This document shows positions 8,107-17,528 of a stretch of 21,027 bases of DNA, piece after piece; positions within the stretch are counted from its first letter, which is position 1, and every line of letters starts with the position of its first letter. Under the pieces are notes generated by a model. It searched no databases. It was not told the DNA's origin and saw only the letters and a list, made by a program, of their open reading frames with translations. A program made the translations under genes and the position numbers. This DNA is from Gammaproteobacteria bacterium (GTDB lineage: Bacteria; Pseudomonadota; Gammaproteobacteria; UBA4575), in contig JANQKJ010000218.1 in assembly GCA_028281205.1 (NCBI GenBank), positions 1 to 21,027 on the forward strand. The letters run 5' to 3'.

Positions 8107-9813
8107 TTATTCGCCGCTACGTCGCATTGATCCACCACCAGCTGGATCACCATGTCCAAATGTGAAGCTAAATGACAAATAGTCTGGCGGTTCAATTTCC
8201 ATAAGCTGATATAAATTTCGCAGGTTGTGACGATAAAGTTTTTCAAAATCACTGACTGTTTCAGCCGAATTATAATCGCCAAACCACCAAAACCAGTCAG
8301 ACCCTTCGCACAGGGCTAATTGTTTTGTTAAAGCTTCAGCCTGTTCTTGACTAATGTTATTTGCATCAATCACTTCATCATAATGACGCTTTGCTTCACA
8401 TAACATTTCCCAGCCCTGGTTTTTTTCCTTCGAACCAATCCAAGTTGAGAGCGTACCGTATACCCAACTGCCTGTAGCCAATGCGGGTAGTTTCTGAATA
8501 TAAGAATGATGTTTTTGCAAATAATTTGAATAAGTTGTCAATTCAATGTCATTGTGATTTGACAGACGATCATATAGTGCACTGAGAAAATGAAATCCAT
8601 TTTCAGGATAGTGTTCCCAAGCATTTTCTCCATCTAGAATAATAGAGACAATAGAATTCTCACTTCGATCATCTTGCTTGGAAAGTTCTTCTATTTTATG
8701 AACCAGATTTGCAACAGCATCATCAGCATGCCAGGTTGAATATTCGAAACCAATCAGATCTGACAAGTGATCATCTCTAAAAAAGCAAATGCTACTTTGC
8801 CTTGCCACCTGGTTAGGCAAATGCTCATAAAATACTTCGTCATTAGAGTTAGCTTGTTCTGCCTTATTTACACTGTTCCAAAATACACCAGCACCACTAG
8901 CATACCAAGTGAAACCATACTCCTGTAGCAACTGCGTAGACTCAGTGCTTACCGCACCTTCAGAAGGCCAACAACCTTGAGGGTAGAAACCAAAATGATG
9001 TTTAAATACTTCCAACCCTTTTTGAATATGCCAACGTGCGCGCTGCTCTCCACCTGGATATTTTTCATCTTTGGGCATAGGCGCCTCAGGCATAGTTTCT
9101 GTTGCACAACTTAAGTCTAGTAATAATGGAGAGATGGGATGAGTATAAGGTGTAGTAGATAACTCAATTTGATTTATTTCGGCAAGATTTTTATATCTTG
9201 GGATAATCGATCCAATCAGTTCTGTAATAACACTAATTAGTGTCATACGATCATCATAATTAAAGGTATGTTCTTTTAAGAATAATTTTTTTACGCGTAT
9301 ATCATTACGCCTTGTATATTCAGCAAGCCAACTTAAGTGATACCAGACAAGAAGGTCATAAATATACTGATCGTTTAAATAATAAATAATATTTGGGTCA
9401 GAATTTAATTTTTCATTAAGATGAATAAGACGTCCATAGGCAGGATAACGATGCACGACTCTTTCTCTATTAATTTTGATACATGCATTTATTAACTCAA
9501 TACGCCGGTCTATATCGCTAGTTAATGTATCACTGGCTAATGCAGCTAACAATGGGTCAGTGATAGGCTGCTTGGTCTTTTGGAAATTAATCAGCTGCTT
9601 TGTATAGTCATCAATCTGTTCTAACAAAATAGGTGTGAAATTAACAACTACACGCGCCTGAGGACAATGCTCTAAATGCATTGCCATGTCGGCATAGTCT
9701 TTAATCGCATGCAGATATGTCCATGGCAATGTATATGTACCAGTAGATAAATCCCGATAGTCTGGCTGATGCATATGCCAATACAATACGACATTCAATT
9801 TATTAGCGGACAT
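8107..9813 (-). CDS. GH57 family glycoside hydrolase (alpha-amylase/amylopullulanase-like)
   Basis: A 568-residue protein of glycoside hydrolase family 57, retaining enzymes acting on alpha-glucans. The first conserved region is HMHQP (residues 13-17). The nucleophile is expected to be the Glu of GCWPSEGAVS (about E285) and the acid/base the Asp of IILDGENAWEHY (about D394). A GDYNS motif follows near 512-516, and there is no signal peptide, so it acts in the cytoplasm. I place the start at the ATG at 9813 because AGGAG stands seven bases before it; an upstream in-frame TTG (9831) has no such site. The ATG lies inside the end of glgC (11-bp overlap), indicating translational coupling. Since no glgX or other debranching enzyme is visible, it may supply amylase or debranching activity. 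Exact specificity cannot be read from the sequence. Confidence 0.9.
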   Translation of the reverse strand: MSANKLNVVLYWHMHQPDYRDLSTGTYTLPWTYLHAIKDYADMAMHLEHCPQARVVVNFTPILLEQIDDYTKQLINFQKTKQPITDPLLAALASDTLTSDIDRRIELINACIKINRERVVHRYPAYGRLIHLNEKLNSDPNIIYYLNDQYIYDLLVWYHLSWLAEYTRRNDIRVKKLFLKEHTFNYDDRMTLISVITELIGSIIPRYKNLAEINQIELSTTPYTHPISPLLLDLSCATETMPEAPMPKDEKYPGGEQRARWHIQKGLEVFKHHFGFYPQGCWPSEGAVSTESTQLLQEYGFTWYASGAGVFWNSVNKAEQANSNDEVFYEHLPNQVARQSSICFFRDDHLSDLIGFEYSTWHADDAVANLVHKIEELSKQDDRSENSIVSIILDGENAWEHYPENGFHFLSALYDRLSNHNDIELTTYSNYLQKHHSYIQKLPALATGSWVYGTLSTWIGSKEKNQGWEMLCEAKRHYDEVIDANNISQEQAEALTKQLALCEGSDWFWWFGDYNSAETVSDFEKLYRHNLRNLYQLMEIEPPDYLSFSFTFGHGDPAGGGSMRRSGE

Positions 9814-11074
9814 GATGTATCTCCTGATCAAGCATTTCAGGCGTAACTAATATTCGTTTTTTTGGACTAACATAGAATTTCTGGTTATCACTGTCATGAT
9901 CACAACCAATAGCAACACCGTCGTCAATCACACATGCTTTATCAATAATTGCATTTTTAATTGTACAATTTTTACCAATGCGTACATCCGGCAAGATAAC
10001 ACTATTTTCAACTAGACTATTTTCCTCTACCCACACATTGGAAAATAATAATGAGTGATTTATCCTCGCCCCAGAAATAATACAACCACCTGAGACCATT
10101 GAATCTACTGCCATACCTCGGCAGTCATCGTCATTAAAAATGAACTTGGCCGGAGGCAACTGCTCTTGATAAGACCAGATAGGCCAGCTTTTATCATACA
10201 GATTGAGTTCGGGCGTTACTGAAATCAATTCCATATTAGCTTCATAGTACGCATCTATAGTTCCAACATCGCGCCAGTAAATCTGCTTGGCGGTATTGCC
10301 ACTACTAATAGAATAGGCATGAATATTATAATTATGCTTAACTACATACGGGATAATATCTTTACCAAAATCGTGACTAGATTTTGGCTCATCAGCGTCA
10401 CGTGTTAGCTGCTCCATCAGAAATTTAGTATTAAATATGTAAATTCCCATGGATGCTAAAGCAACATCGTCTCTGCCTGGTATTGGTGTAGGGTTTTGTG
10501 GTTTTTCTTTGAAAGATATAATGCGCGCATCGTCATCAATCGCCATGACTCCAAACTCGGTGGCTTCTTCTATGCCTACCTCGATACACCCTACTGTCAA
10601 ATCGGCTTGATTAGACAAATGGTCCGCGAGCATGCTGCCATAGTCCATTTTATAAATATGGTCGCCGGCTAATATGATTATATAAGCTGGATCAAATGAA
10701 CGAATAATGTCTAGATTCTGAAATACGGCATCTGCCGTACCTTGATACCAGGAAGTTTCAATACGCTGCTGAGCAGGCAGCAATTCAACGAACTCGCCAA
10801 ACTCGCCACGAAAAAAAGACCAACCTTTTTGGATATGCTGAATTAAGGAATGTGCTTTATACTGCGTCAACACTGCGATTTGACGGATCCCTGAATTAAC
10901 ACAATTGGACAAAGGGAAGTCAATAATGCGGAACTTCCCGCCAAACGGAACTGCTGGCTTAGCGCGCCATTCAGTTAAGTTTTTTAAACGCGAGCCTCTA
11001 CCACCTGCTAAAATCAAAGCTAGGGTATTTCTTGTCAGCCGACTGACATAACGCTTAGAACGATCATCTTCCAT
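9803..11074 (-). CDS. glgC: Glucose-1-phosphate adenylyltransferase (ADP-glucose pyrophosphorylase)
   Basis: A 423-residue enzyme forming ADP-glucose from glucose 1-phosphate and ATP, the committed step of glycogen synthesis. The nucleotide-binding loop is ALILAGGRGSRL (19-30). K39 occupies the position of the E. coli fructose 1,6-bisphosphate site lysine (EWRAKP). WYQGTADAV (109-117), AGDHIYKMDY (136-145) and SFKEKP (187-192, K191 for the glucose 1-phosphate contact) are intact. The C-terminal left-handed beta-helix (for example NSVILPDVRIGKNCTIKNAI) is complete. Length and layout match the homotetrameric bacterial form. It leads the leftward glgC-GH57-malQ operon and diverges from glgB with only 29 bp between start codons. 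AGGT lies about ten bases before the ATG. Confidence 0.97.
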   Translation of the reverse strand: MEDDRSKRYVSRLTRNTLALILAGGRGSRLKNLTEWRAKPAVPFGGKFRIIDFPLSNCVNSGIRQIAVLTQYKAHSLIQHIQKGWSFFRGEFGEFVELLPAQQRIETSWYQGTADAVFQNLDIIRSFDPAYIIILAGDHIYKMDYGSMLADHLSNQADLTVGCIEVGIEEATEFGVMAIDDDARIISFKEKPQNPTPIPGRDDVALASMGIYIFNTKFLMEQLTRDADEPKSSHDFGKDIIPYVVKHNYNIHAYSISSGNTAKQIYWRDVGTIDAYYEANMELISVTPELNLYDKSWPIWSYQEQLPPAKFIFNDDDCRGMAVDSMVSGGCIISGARINHSLLFSNVWVEENSLVENSVILPDVRIGKNCTIKNAIIDKACVIDDGVAIGCDHDSDNQKFYVSPKKRILVTPEMLDQEIHHVR

Positions 11075-11103
11075 ATAAATTTCTACCTAACTGAATTTTA
11101 ACC

Positions 11104-13296
11104 ATGGCATCCACAACTAAAGTATCTACTATGGCACCAGATGACAAGCTGAAAAAGTTAATTAGCGCCCAAGAATGTGACCCATTTTCTGTCCTTGGTC
11201 GCCACACAGAAAATTCCCGAAATATCATTCGGGTTTTTCTGCCGTTTTGTCAGTCTGTGTCTATAGGCGTCAATAATGGTCCAGCTATGTTACGTGTTGG
11301 TAATAGTGATATTTTTGAATATACAGGGTCACAGGAAGGCATTGATGAGCATTACCAGATTTGTTGGATAAATGAACAGGGAGAACAACAAATAGAGTAT
11401 GATCCCTATACTTTTACGCCATATATCCCTGACTATGACCTGGACTTATTTTCTAAAGGTGAACACTGGCATATTTATCGAATTCTAGGTTCGCATTATC
11501 AAGTCATTGATGGCATTAGCGGGGTGCGTTTTAGCGTGTGGGCACCTAATGCGCAACGTGTCAGCGTAATATCAGATCAAAACCGCTGGGATGGACGTAG
11601 GCACACTATGTGCAATTTGGGACATAGTGGTATTTGGACATTATTTATCCCCGGCATGGTTGTGGGTGATTTATATAAGTATGAAATCCTCAGCCGCCAA
11701 CACTCCAGTATAATTGTTAAAGCAGACCCTTATGCACAAGAATTTGAATACCGACCCAAAACGGCTTCTTTAGTTGCCAGGCAAAGTAAATATGAGTGGC
11801 AGGATAGTGCATGGATACAGCAACGAACACAAAGTAATTGGCTACATCAGCCCATGTCTATTTACGAAGTACATCTAGGCTCATGGCAACGTACTGATGA
11901 CAACAGCTTTTTAAATTACAGGCAGCTAGCCGATCACCTGGTGAAGTATGTAACAGAAATGAAATTTACTCATATCGAGTTACTACCTATATGCGAACAC
12001 CCGTTTGATGATTCATGGGGTTATCAAACTCTTGGTTACTATGCCCCAACCTCGCGTTTTGGTGCGCCAGATGATTTTCGCTATTTCGTAGACCTTTGCC
12101 ACCAACACAATATTGGCGTCATTCTTGACTGGGTTCCTGCGCATTTCCCAAAAGATGAACATGGATTAAGGCAATTTGATGGCACAGCATTGTATGAGCA
12201 CGAAGACCCACGCCTGGGCGAACATCCTGATTGGGGAACACTGATCTATAACTATGGCCGCAATGAAGTACAAAATTTTTTACTTTCAAGCGCTGTCTAT
12301 TGGCTAGAAGAATTTCACCTTGATGGCTTGCGAGTAGACGCGGTCGCTTCACTATTATATTTAGATTATTCACGTAACGAAGGTGAATGGTTACCTAACC
12401 GACATGGCGGTAATGAAAACTTGGAAGCAATTCACTTTATACGCAAATTGAACAGTGTTACTCACGCCGAATTCCCCGGGACTATGATACTTGCAGAAGA
12501 ATCCACTTCCTGGCCACAAGTATCTAAACCTGTGTCTATGGGTGGTTTAGGCTTTTCCATGAAATGGAATATGGGTTGGATGCACGACACGCTGGAATAT
12601 TTTAATAAACAACCTGTGCATAGAAAGTATCACCATAATGAGCTTACCTTTGGGCTTCTATATGCGTTCAGCGAAAACTTTGTTTTACCCTTCTCGCATG
12701 ATGAAGTTGTGCATGGAAAATCTTCATTAATTAATAAAATGCCTGGAGATGAGTGGCAACAATTCGCAAATCTACGTTTATTGTATACATATATGTTCAC
12801 CTACCCCGGCAAAAAATTATTATTCATGGGTAGTGAGTTCGGGCAACGGCAAGAATGGAATCACAAACATAGCCTTGACTGGTATGTGCTGGATTACCCA
12901 CTTCATCAGGGAGTAAAACAGCTAGTCAAAGATTTAAATTCAATCTACCAGCAAAACCAGGCACTGCACCACTTCGACTTTAATGAGCAAGGCTTCCAGT
13001 GGATTAACTGTGACGATCGCGAACAATCTGTATTGTGTTATTTAAGAAAGTATAACGATAAATTATGTATTGTCGTGCTTAATTTTACTCCAATTGTGCG
13101 TGAGAATTATAAAATTGGTGTGCCTGAAAACACAACATACAAAGAGTTACTTAATTCTGATTCAAGTTACTATAATGGATCCAACATAGGCAATGAAAAT
13201 CATTTGAATGTGGAAGACAAAGAATACTTGGGCTACCCCTATTCTTTGCAACTCACCCTACCACCTTTGGCTGGAATTATTTTAGTTCCTGAATAA
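11104..13296 (+). CDS. glgB: 1,4-alpha-glucan branching enzyme (GH13_9)
   Basis: A 730-residue enzyme that cuts alpha-1,4 chains and rejoins them by alpha-1,6 bonds, creating glycogen branches. The first roughly 110 residues form the extra N-terminal module seen in E. coli-type GlgB. A CBM48 domain follows (VRFSVWAPNAQRVSV, about 141-155), then the GH13 barrel with LDWVPAHFPKDE (341-352), nucleophile D412 in GLRVDAVASL, acid/base E465 in LAEESTSWP and D533 in FSHDEVVHGK. The C-terminal all-beta domain is intact. The ATG at 11104 has no clear Shine-Dalgarno; an ATG at 11131 is an alternative with no better site. Gene order with glgA 26 bp downstream indicates a glgBA operon. Confidence 0.97.
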   Translation: MASTTKVSTMAPDDKLKKLISAQECDPFSVLGRHTENSRNIIRVFLPFCQSVSIGVNNGPAMLRVGNSDIFEYTGSQEGIDEHYQICWINEQGEQQIEYDPYTFTPYIPDYDLDLFSKGEHWHIYRILGSHYQVIDGISGVRFSVWAPNAQRVSVISDQNRWDGRRHTMCNLGHSGIWTLFIPGMVVGDLYKYEILSRQHSSIIVKADPYAQEFEYRPKTASLVARQSKYEWQDSAWIQQRTQSNWLHQPMSIYEVHLGSWQRTDDNSFLNYRQLADHLVKYVTEMKFTHIELLPICEHPFDDSWGYQTLGYYAPTSRFGAPDDFRYFVDLCHQHNIGVILDWVPAHFPKDEHGLRQFDGTALYEHEDPRLGEHPDWGTLIYNYGRNEVQNFLLSSAVYWLEEFHLDGLRVDAVASLLYLDYSRNEGEWLPNRHGGNENLEAIHFIRKLNSVTHAEFPGTMILAEESTSWPQVSKPVSMGGLGFSMKWNMGWMHDTLEYFNKQPVHRKYHHNELTFGLLYAFSENFVLPFSHDEVVHGKSSLINKMPGDEWQQFANLRLLYTYMFTYPGKKLLFMGSEFGQRQEWNHKHSLDWYVLDYPLHQGVKQLVKDLNSIYQQNQALHHFDFNEQGFQWINCDDREQSVLCYLRKYNDKLCIVVLNFTPIVRENYKIGVPENTTYKELLNSDSSYYNGSNIGNENHLNVEDKEYLGYPYSLQLTLPPLAGIILVPE

Positions 13297-13307
13297 AACT
13301 ATACTCC

Positions 13308-13325
13308 AGAGGAGTACATACAATA
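13308..13325 (+). promoter_or_regulatory. Strong ribosome-binding site before the AUA codon of glgA
   Basis: AGAGGAG (13308-13314) is separated by eight bases (TACATACA) from ATA (13323-13325). It is the only good Shine-Dalgarno in the glgB-glgA gap, and no standard start codon lies at a usable distance in any frame. It decides the glgA start. Confidence 0.7.
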
Positions 13326-14771
13326 AATATACCTAATACACTTAAAATTCTATTTGCCAGTAGTGAAATATATCCACTTATCAAAACCGGTGGCCTTGCT
13401 GATGTGGCACAAAGTTTACCCTCCGCACTTCATCAATTAAGGCATGATATTCGATTGGTTATGCCTGCATATCCACAAGCTAAACAACAACTAAAAAATA
13501 TAACGCGTAAAGTAAAATTAAATATTTCAGATCTAGAAACTGAGATACTGGAATCCAGCCTACCTAATACCAACATCCCATTATTATTAATTGATTGTCC
13601 TTCATTATTTAATCGCGAAGGAAACCCTTATACTGATGAACAAGGGCATCCCTGGCCTGACAATGCACAAAGATTTGCACAATTTTGTCGAGCCATTGTA
13701 AGCATTGCTATTGATCAAGCGCAGTTAGACTGGCAGCCAGATATACTTCACTGCAATGACTGGCACACAGGCTTGTCAGGTGCATTACTAAGTCTTGAAC
13801 AACAGCGACCAAGAATTATTTTCACAATTCATAATCTTGCCTACCAAGGCTTGTTCCCACATGAAACATTTGTTGATTTAAAATTGCCTGAAGAATTATG
13901 GTCTTATGACAAGGTTGAATTTAACGGGCAATTATCATTTATAAAAGCAGGTATTGTTTATGCCGACCACGTCAATACTGTTAGCCCCACATACGCCAAA
14001 GAAATACAAACTGCAGAATACGGTGCTGGCCTAGATACATTATTAACTTATCACTCTGCAAAATTATCTGGGATTATTAATGGAATAAACTTACAGGAAT
14101 GGAACCCGGAAACAGATAAACATATACATCAGAACTATACTGCTAAAAACATACAGGAAAAGCGTAAAAATAAACTTAGTCTACAGAAACAGCTGAATTT
14201 ACCTATTGATGCAAACATACCGTTGTTCTCTGTTATTTCACGTATTGCAGAACAAAAAGGCATCGATTTAATAATAAGTATCCTCTCAAACATAGTAGAG
14301 AATAATACCCAGATAGTCCTATTAGGTGCTGGCGACAAAAGCCTAGAGACACAAATAGTCTCATTGGCACAACAGAGCCCTAATCATATTGCTGCAAATA
14401 TTGGTTATGATGAAGCACTTGCGCATACAATAACAGCGGCAGCTGATTTTTTCCTCATGCCCTCTCGCTATGAGCCATGCGGCTTAAATCAAATGTATAG
14501 CCAACGCTATGGCACAATCCCCATTGTACGCAATACTGGAGGTTTAGCCGACACAGTCATTAACTATGCAAAAACGATGGATCATACAGCCAGCACGGGA
14601 ATTGCGTTTGATGAAGGAAACAAAGACGAGCTATTGCATGCAATCAACACAGCATTAGAGCTATATTCCAATCAGGACTTATTTAAGCAAGTTCAATTAA
14701 ATGCCATGCAACAAGATTTTTCCTGGCAAAAGAGTGCTTTAGAATACACTAAAATTTACATGGATAGCTAA
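13323..14771 (+). CDS. glgA: Glycogen synthase (ADP-glucose, GT5), apparent AUA start
   Basis: A 482-residue glucosyltransferase that extends alpha-1,4-glucan from ADP-glucose. The reading frame upstream of the first standard start codon (GTG at 13404) encodes the family's indispensable N-terminus: LKILFASSEIYPLIKTGGLADV, with the ADP-glucose-binding KTGGL at residues 21-25. No ATG, GTG or TTG occurs in that stretch, which is open back to a TGA at 13290. AGAGGAG (13308-13314) stands eight bases before an ATA at 13323, so that is my preferred start (reads M-NIPNTLK). Further motifs: HCNDWHTG, FTIHNLAYQG, the INGI segment, SRIAEQKG and the C-terminal SRYEPCGLNQMY (E384). The GTG start would remove part of the substrate site. 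A G-to-A sequencing error or recent mutation of ATG is the alternative. Confidence 0.93.
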   Translation: MNIPNTLKILFASSEIYPLIKTGGLADVAQSLPSALHQLRHDIRLVMPAYPQAKQQLKNITRKVKLNISDLETEILESSLPNTNIPLLLIDCPSLFNREGNPYTDEQGHPWPDNAQRFAQFCRAIVSIAIDQAQLDWQPDILHCNDWHTGLSGALLSLEQQRPRIIFTIHNLAYQGLFPHETFVDLKLPEELWSYDKVEFNGQLSFIKAGIVYADHVNTVSPTYAKEIQTAEYGAGLDTLLTYHSAKLSGIINGINLQEWNPETDKHIHQNYTAKNIQEKRKNKLSLQKQLNLPIDANIPLFSVISRIAEQKGIDLIISILSNIVENNTQIVLLGAGDKSLETQIVSLAQQSPNHIAANIGYDEALAHTITAAADFFLMPSRYEPCGLNQMYSQRYGTIPIVRNTGGLADTVINYAKTMDHTASTGIAFDEGNKDELLHAINTALELYSNQDLFKQVQLNAMQQDFSWQKSALEYTKIYMDS

Positions 14772-14858
14772 TTAAGTGGCTAAATATCTAATCGCTGTTG
14801 TTGTGAAAAGTACTATAGTTAACTTATTACAAAGTTGCTAGTGCATTTACAAGGATGC

Positions 14859-15083
14859 TTACTCTTCATTCCACTGATATATTTCCAGAGAATTTACATC
14901 ACACTTGTTGCATGTCTTCGCACAGGAATTATTCTGTTGTATTTTCTCAATGCGTCCTTTAGACACTAATTTGTTTAGCATGCCACGCAATGCCTGAGGG
15001 TCAACATTAAAGCGATTAACCATGTCAACCAATGATACTCTTCTGCGAGTTTGAATATAGTTACGTAGCTCAGAAAGTATCAT
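14859..15083 (-). CDS. feoC: FeoC-like winged-helix protein of the ferrous iron transporter
   Basis: A 74-residue cytosolic protein. The first 50 residues form a small winged helix (ILSELRNYIQTRRRVSLVDMVNRF, then DPQALRGMLNKLVSKGRIEKI) typical of FeoC. A short loop then carries C54, C58 and C61 (CAKTCNKC), corresponding to the cysteine-bearing wing that binds an iron-sulfur cluster or protects FeoB from proteolysis in enterobacteria. Only three cysteines are present, against four in Klebsiella FeoC; a fourth ligand might come from elsewhere. It is the last gene of the feo operon, 14 bp after feoB, with GGAAG close before the ATG. Convergent with glgA, with 87 bp between stops and no clear terminator. 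Confidence 0.87.
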   Translation of the reverse strand: MILSELRNYIQTRRRVSLVDMVNRFNVDPQALRGMLNKLVSKGRIEKIQQNNSCAKTCNKCDVNSLEIYQWNEE

Positions 15084-15097
15084 TTGTCTTCCAGTTA

Positions 15098-17527
15098 TTA
15101 TGTCTGAGTATCACTAATAGCAAGAGGCTGTGATTGGTTTCGTCCCCACAAACGCATTGCAAGAATAATCACTGCGAATGTGACAACAATACCTACAATC
15201 CAAGCTAAAGAAACACTAGGTTGGCGTGTGAAAATGGCAGCTTGGTAATACAGTGTTGCTATCATATATGCGAATCCGGAAGTCCAAGCAGCGACAAATA
15301 AGGTCCAGCTCATATTCGTCTCCCGATACACTGCGGCTAATGCTGCAACACATGGAAAATATAAAAGTATAAACAACAAATAAGCAAAAGCACCTGCGAC
15401 ACCATCAAACCGGCTTTGCATAGCGCCAAATGTACCTGTACTTACTTCCTGTTCTTCCGCCGCACTATCAATATTGTCTACTTCACCAATGATAAAACCA
15501 AGTGGATCTAACCAGGCACCAAAACTGTCTGCCAAGTTTGCAGGTATAGTTGCGAAAGAACTGCCGACCCCTTGCCAGAAATCAAATTGCTCTACAGTTG
15601 TTTCATCAACTACAGATGCATTTGAATCCTCATTGTTTTGATTACTGCGCCAGCTAAGTGGCCGTGGATTGGTTTGACTTAAACGTTGTTGCTCACGTAC
15701 CTGCTGCTCTTCAGCCATAGTTGTGTATAAGGAATCTAAAGTACCTACGACTGCTTCTTTTGCAAGCACACCAGTAAAAATTCCCACTGCAGCCGGCCAA
15801 TTCTCCTCATCCAGGCCCATCGGAGAAAAAGCTGGAGCGATACTGCGGCCAATTTCACTCAACACTGATTTGTCACTGTCTTCATTACCATAAGAACCGT
15901 CCGTACCAATCGCATTGAGTACATTAAGTACTAACACCATGGGAACAATAATTTTCCCCGCACGAAACATAAAACTTTTTGTCCTGTCCCAGGCACGTAA
16001 CAGCACACCTTTTACTGTAGGTATATGGTAAGTGGGCAATTCCATAACGAATGGCGTTGCCTGGCCAGGTAACAGCGTGTTTTTCATAATGTAACCGGTT
16101 AGTACTGCTACCGCGATGCCAATTAAGTACAAACCAAAAACAACATTTTGACCTCCAACAGGAAAAAAAGCCGCTGCAAACAATGCATAGACTGGCAGAC
16201 GTGCACCGCAGGACATAAAAGGTGCCATTACAATAGTCATAATACGATCACGTTGCTGCTCCATAGTACGGGTAGCCATAATCGCCGGCACATTACAGCC
16301 AAAACCAACTATAAGTGGAACAAAAGCTTTACCAGGAAGGCCGATACTACGCATGGCCCTATCCATAACAAAAGCAGCACGAGCCATATAACCAGAATCT
16401 TCCAAAGCAGAAAGAAACAAATAAAGAAAACCTATAATCGGGATAAAAGTCGCAACTACCTGAATACCGCCACCAATCCCGCTTGCTAACAAAATCGTTA
16501 ACCATTCAGGCGAACCCAGCACCGTTAATAATTCAGCCAAGCCATCGACAAAGATTGTCCCCGAAAACATATCAAAGAAATCTATAAAAGAGCCACCAAT
16601 GTTTATGGTAAACATAAACATCAGGTACATAGCGAGCAAAAATATTGGTATTCCTAATATTCTATTAAGAACAATACGGTCAATTTTATCGGAAATACTG
16701 CGTTTAACTTCACTCTGCTTGTTAACGCATTCAGTAGTTAAGGTGTTAACAAAACTATAACGCGCATCTGCAAGAATAATATCAATATCATCATCTAATA
16801 GTGATTCAGTCTGTTCCTGGATAGTTTTAAGCTTGTTGCTTATCTCATTATTTTGTAAATATGATTCAAGTGAGTCTCCTTCTAACATTCTTAAAGCTAA
16901 CCAGCGTGAATTAACGTTATGCCGTGCAGAAATTGCCTCAATATCAGCATAGAGATTGGTAATTGCAGTCTCAATGGGTGCAGGATAATTTACCTGTAAT
17001 GCTTTCGCAGGTTTTTGTTGGAGAGTTTTGGTAATTTCACTTTTCAGTTCCTTAATACCCTGATTAGAAGAAGCAACGATAGGAATAACTGGGCAACCTA
17101 ATTGTTGTTGCAAACGATTGCTATCAATTTCATAGCCACGCTCATCGGCAACATCCATCATGTTCAGTGCCACTAGAACAGGAACCTGCATTTCCAGTAG
17201 CTGAATTGTTAAATATAGATTACGTTCGATATTAGAGGCATCGACGATATTAACGATGAGATCTGCCTCACCACCGATTACATAATCACGTGCAATTTTT
17301 TCGTCTAGAGACACTTCTTCATTGGTGACATCAAGTGAATAGGTACCAGGAAGGTCTACAATTACATATTGAGATTTTTTAAACTCATAACGACCAGTTT
17401 TCCGTTCTACAGTTACACCAGGCCAGTTACCAACCCGTTGTTTAGCACCAGTCAAGGCATTAAATAATGTCGTCTTACCGCAGTTAGGATTTCCTACAAC
17501 ACCAATGATATATTTGTTTGCCACCAA
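15098..17527 (-). CDS. feoB: Ferrous iron transporter FeoB (GTPase and permease)
   Basis: An 809-residue inner-membrane protein importing Fe(II). The N-terminal G domain shows G1 GNPNCGKT (12-19), G2 T39 in GVTVE, G3 DLPG (58-61), G4 NMMD (122-125) and G5 VASSN (151-155). A helical GDP-dissociation-inhibitor-like region follows (about 180-270). The membrane part starts near 285 and contains both gate repeats, with the conserved FGCNVPAIM (C411) and SCGARLP (C440) motifs. Between AKEAVVGTLDSLY and the next helices lies a polar, Gln/Asn/Glu-rich linker of about 45 residues. The last helices end in a short cytoplasmic tail. It starts one base after feoA. Intact and of family length. Confidence 0.98.
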   Translation of the reverse strand: MVANKYIIGVVGNPNCGKTTLFNALTGAKQRVGNWPGVTVERKTGRYEFKKSQYVIVDLPGTYSLDVTNEEVSLDEKIARDYVIGGEADLIVNIVDASNIERNLYLTIQLLEMQVPVLVALNMMDVADERGYEIDSNRLQQQLGCPVIPIVASSNQGIKELKSEITKTLQQKPAKALQVNYPAPIETAITNLYADIEAISARHNVNSRWLALRMLEGDSLESYLQNNEISNKLKTIQEQTESLLDDDIDIILADARYSFVNTLTTECVNKQSEVKRSISDKIDRIVLNRILGIPIFLLAMYLMFMFTINIGGSFIDFFDMFSGTIFVDGLAELLTVLGSPEWLTILLASGIGGGIQVVATFIPIIGFLYLFLSALEDSGYMARAAFVMDRAMRSIGLPGKAFVPLIVGFGCNVPAIMATRTMEQQRDRIMTIVMAPFMSCGARLPVYALFAAAFFPVGGQNVVFGLYLIGIAVAVLTGYIMKNTLLPGQATPFVMELPTYHIPTVKGVLLRAWDRTKSFMFRAGKIIVPMVLVLNVLNAIGTDGSYGNEDSDKSVLSEIGRSIAPAFSPMGLDEENWPAAVGIFTGVLAKEAVVGTLDSLYTTMAEEQQVREQQRLSQTNPRPLSWRSNQNNEDSNASVVDETTVEQFDFWQGVGSSFATIPANLADSFGAWLDPLGFIIGEVDNIDSAAEEQEVSTGTFGAMQSRFDGVAGAFAYLLFILLYFPCVAALAAVYRETNMSWTLFVAAWTSGFAYMIATLYYQAAIFTRQPSVSLAWIVGIVVTFAVIILAMRLWGRNQSQPLAISDTQT

Positions 17528-17528
17528 T

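Noticed and set aside
9829..9831. TTG as the start of the GH57 gene
   Set aside because: The ATG at 9813 has AGGAG at seven bases; the six extra residues have no support.
13404..13406. GTG as the glgA start
   Set aside because: It would remove the conserved first 27 residues including the ADP-glucose-binding KTGGL, and has no Shine-Dalgarno.
14772..14858. Bidirectional terminator between glgA and feoC
   Set aside because: Only 4-bp stems such as GCAT/ATGC are present, with no T run, so I do not call it.
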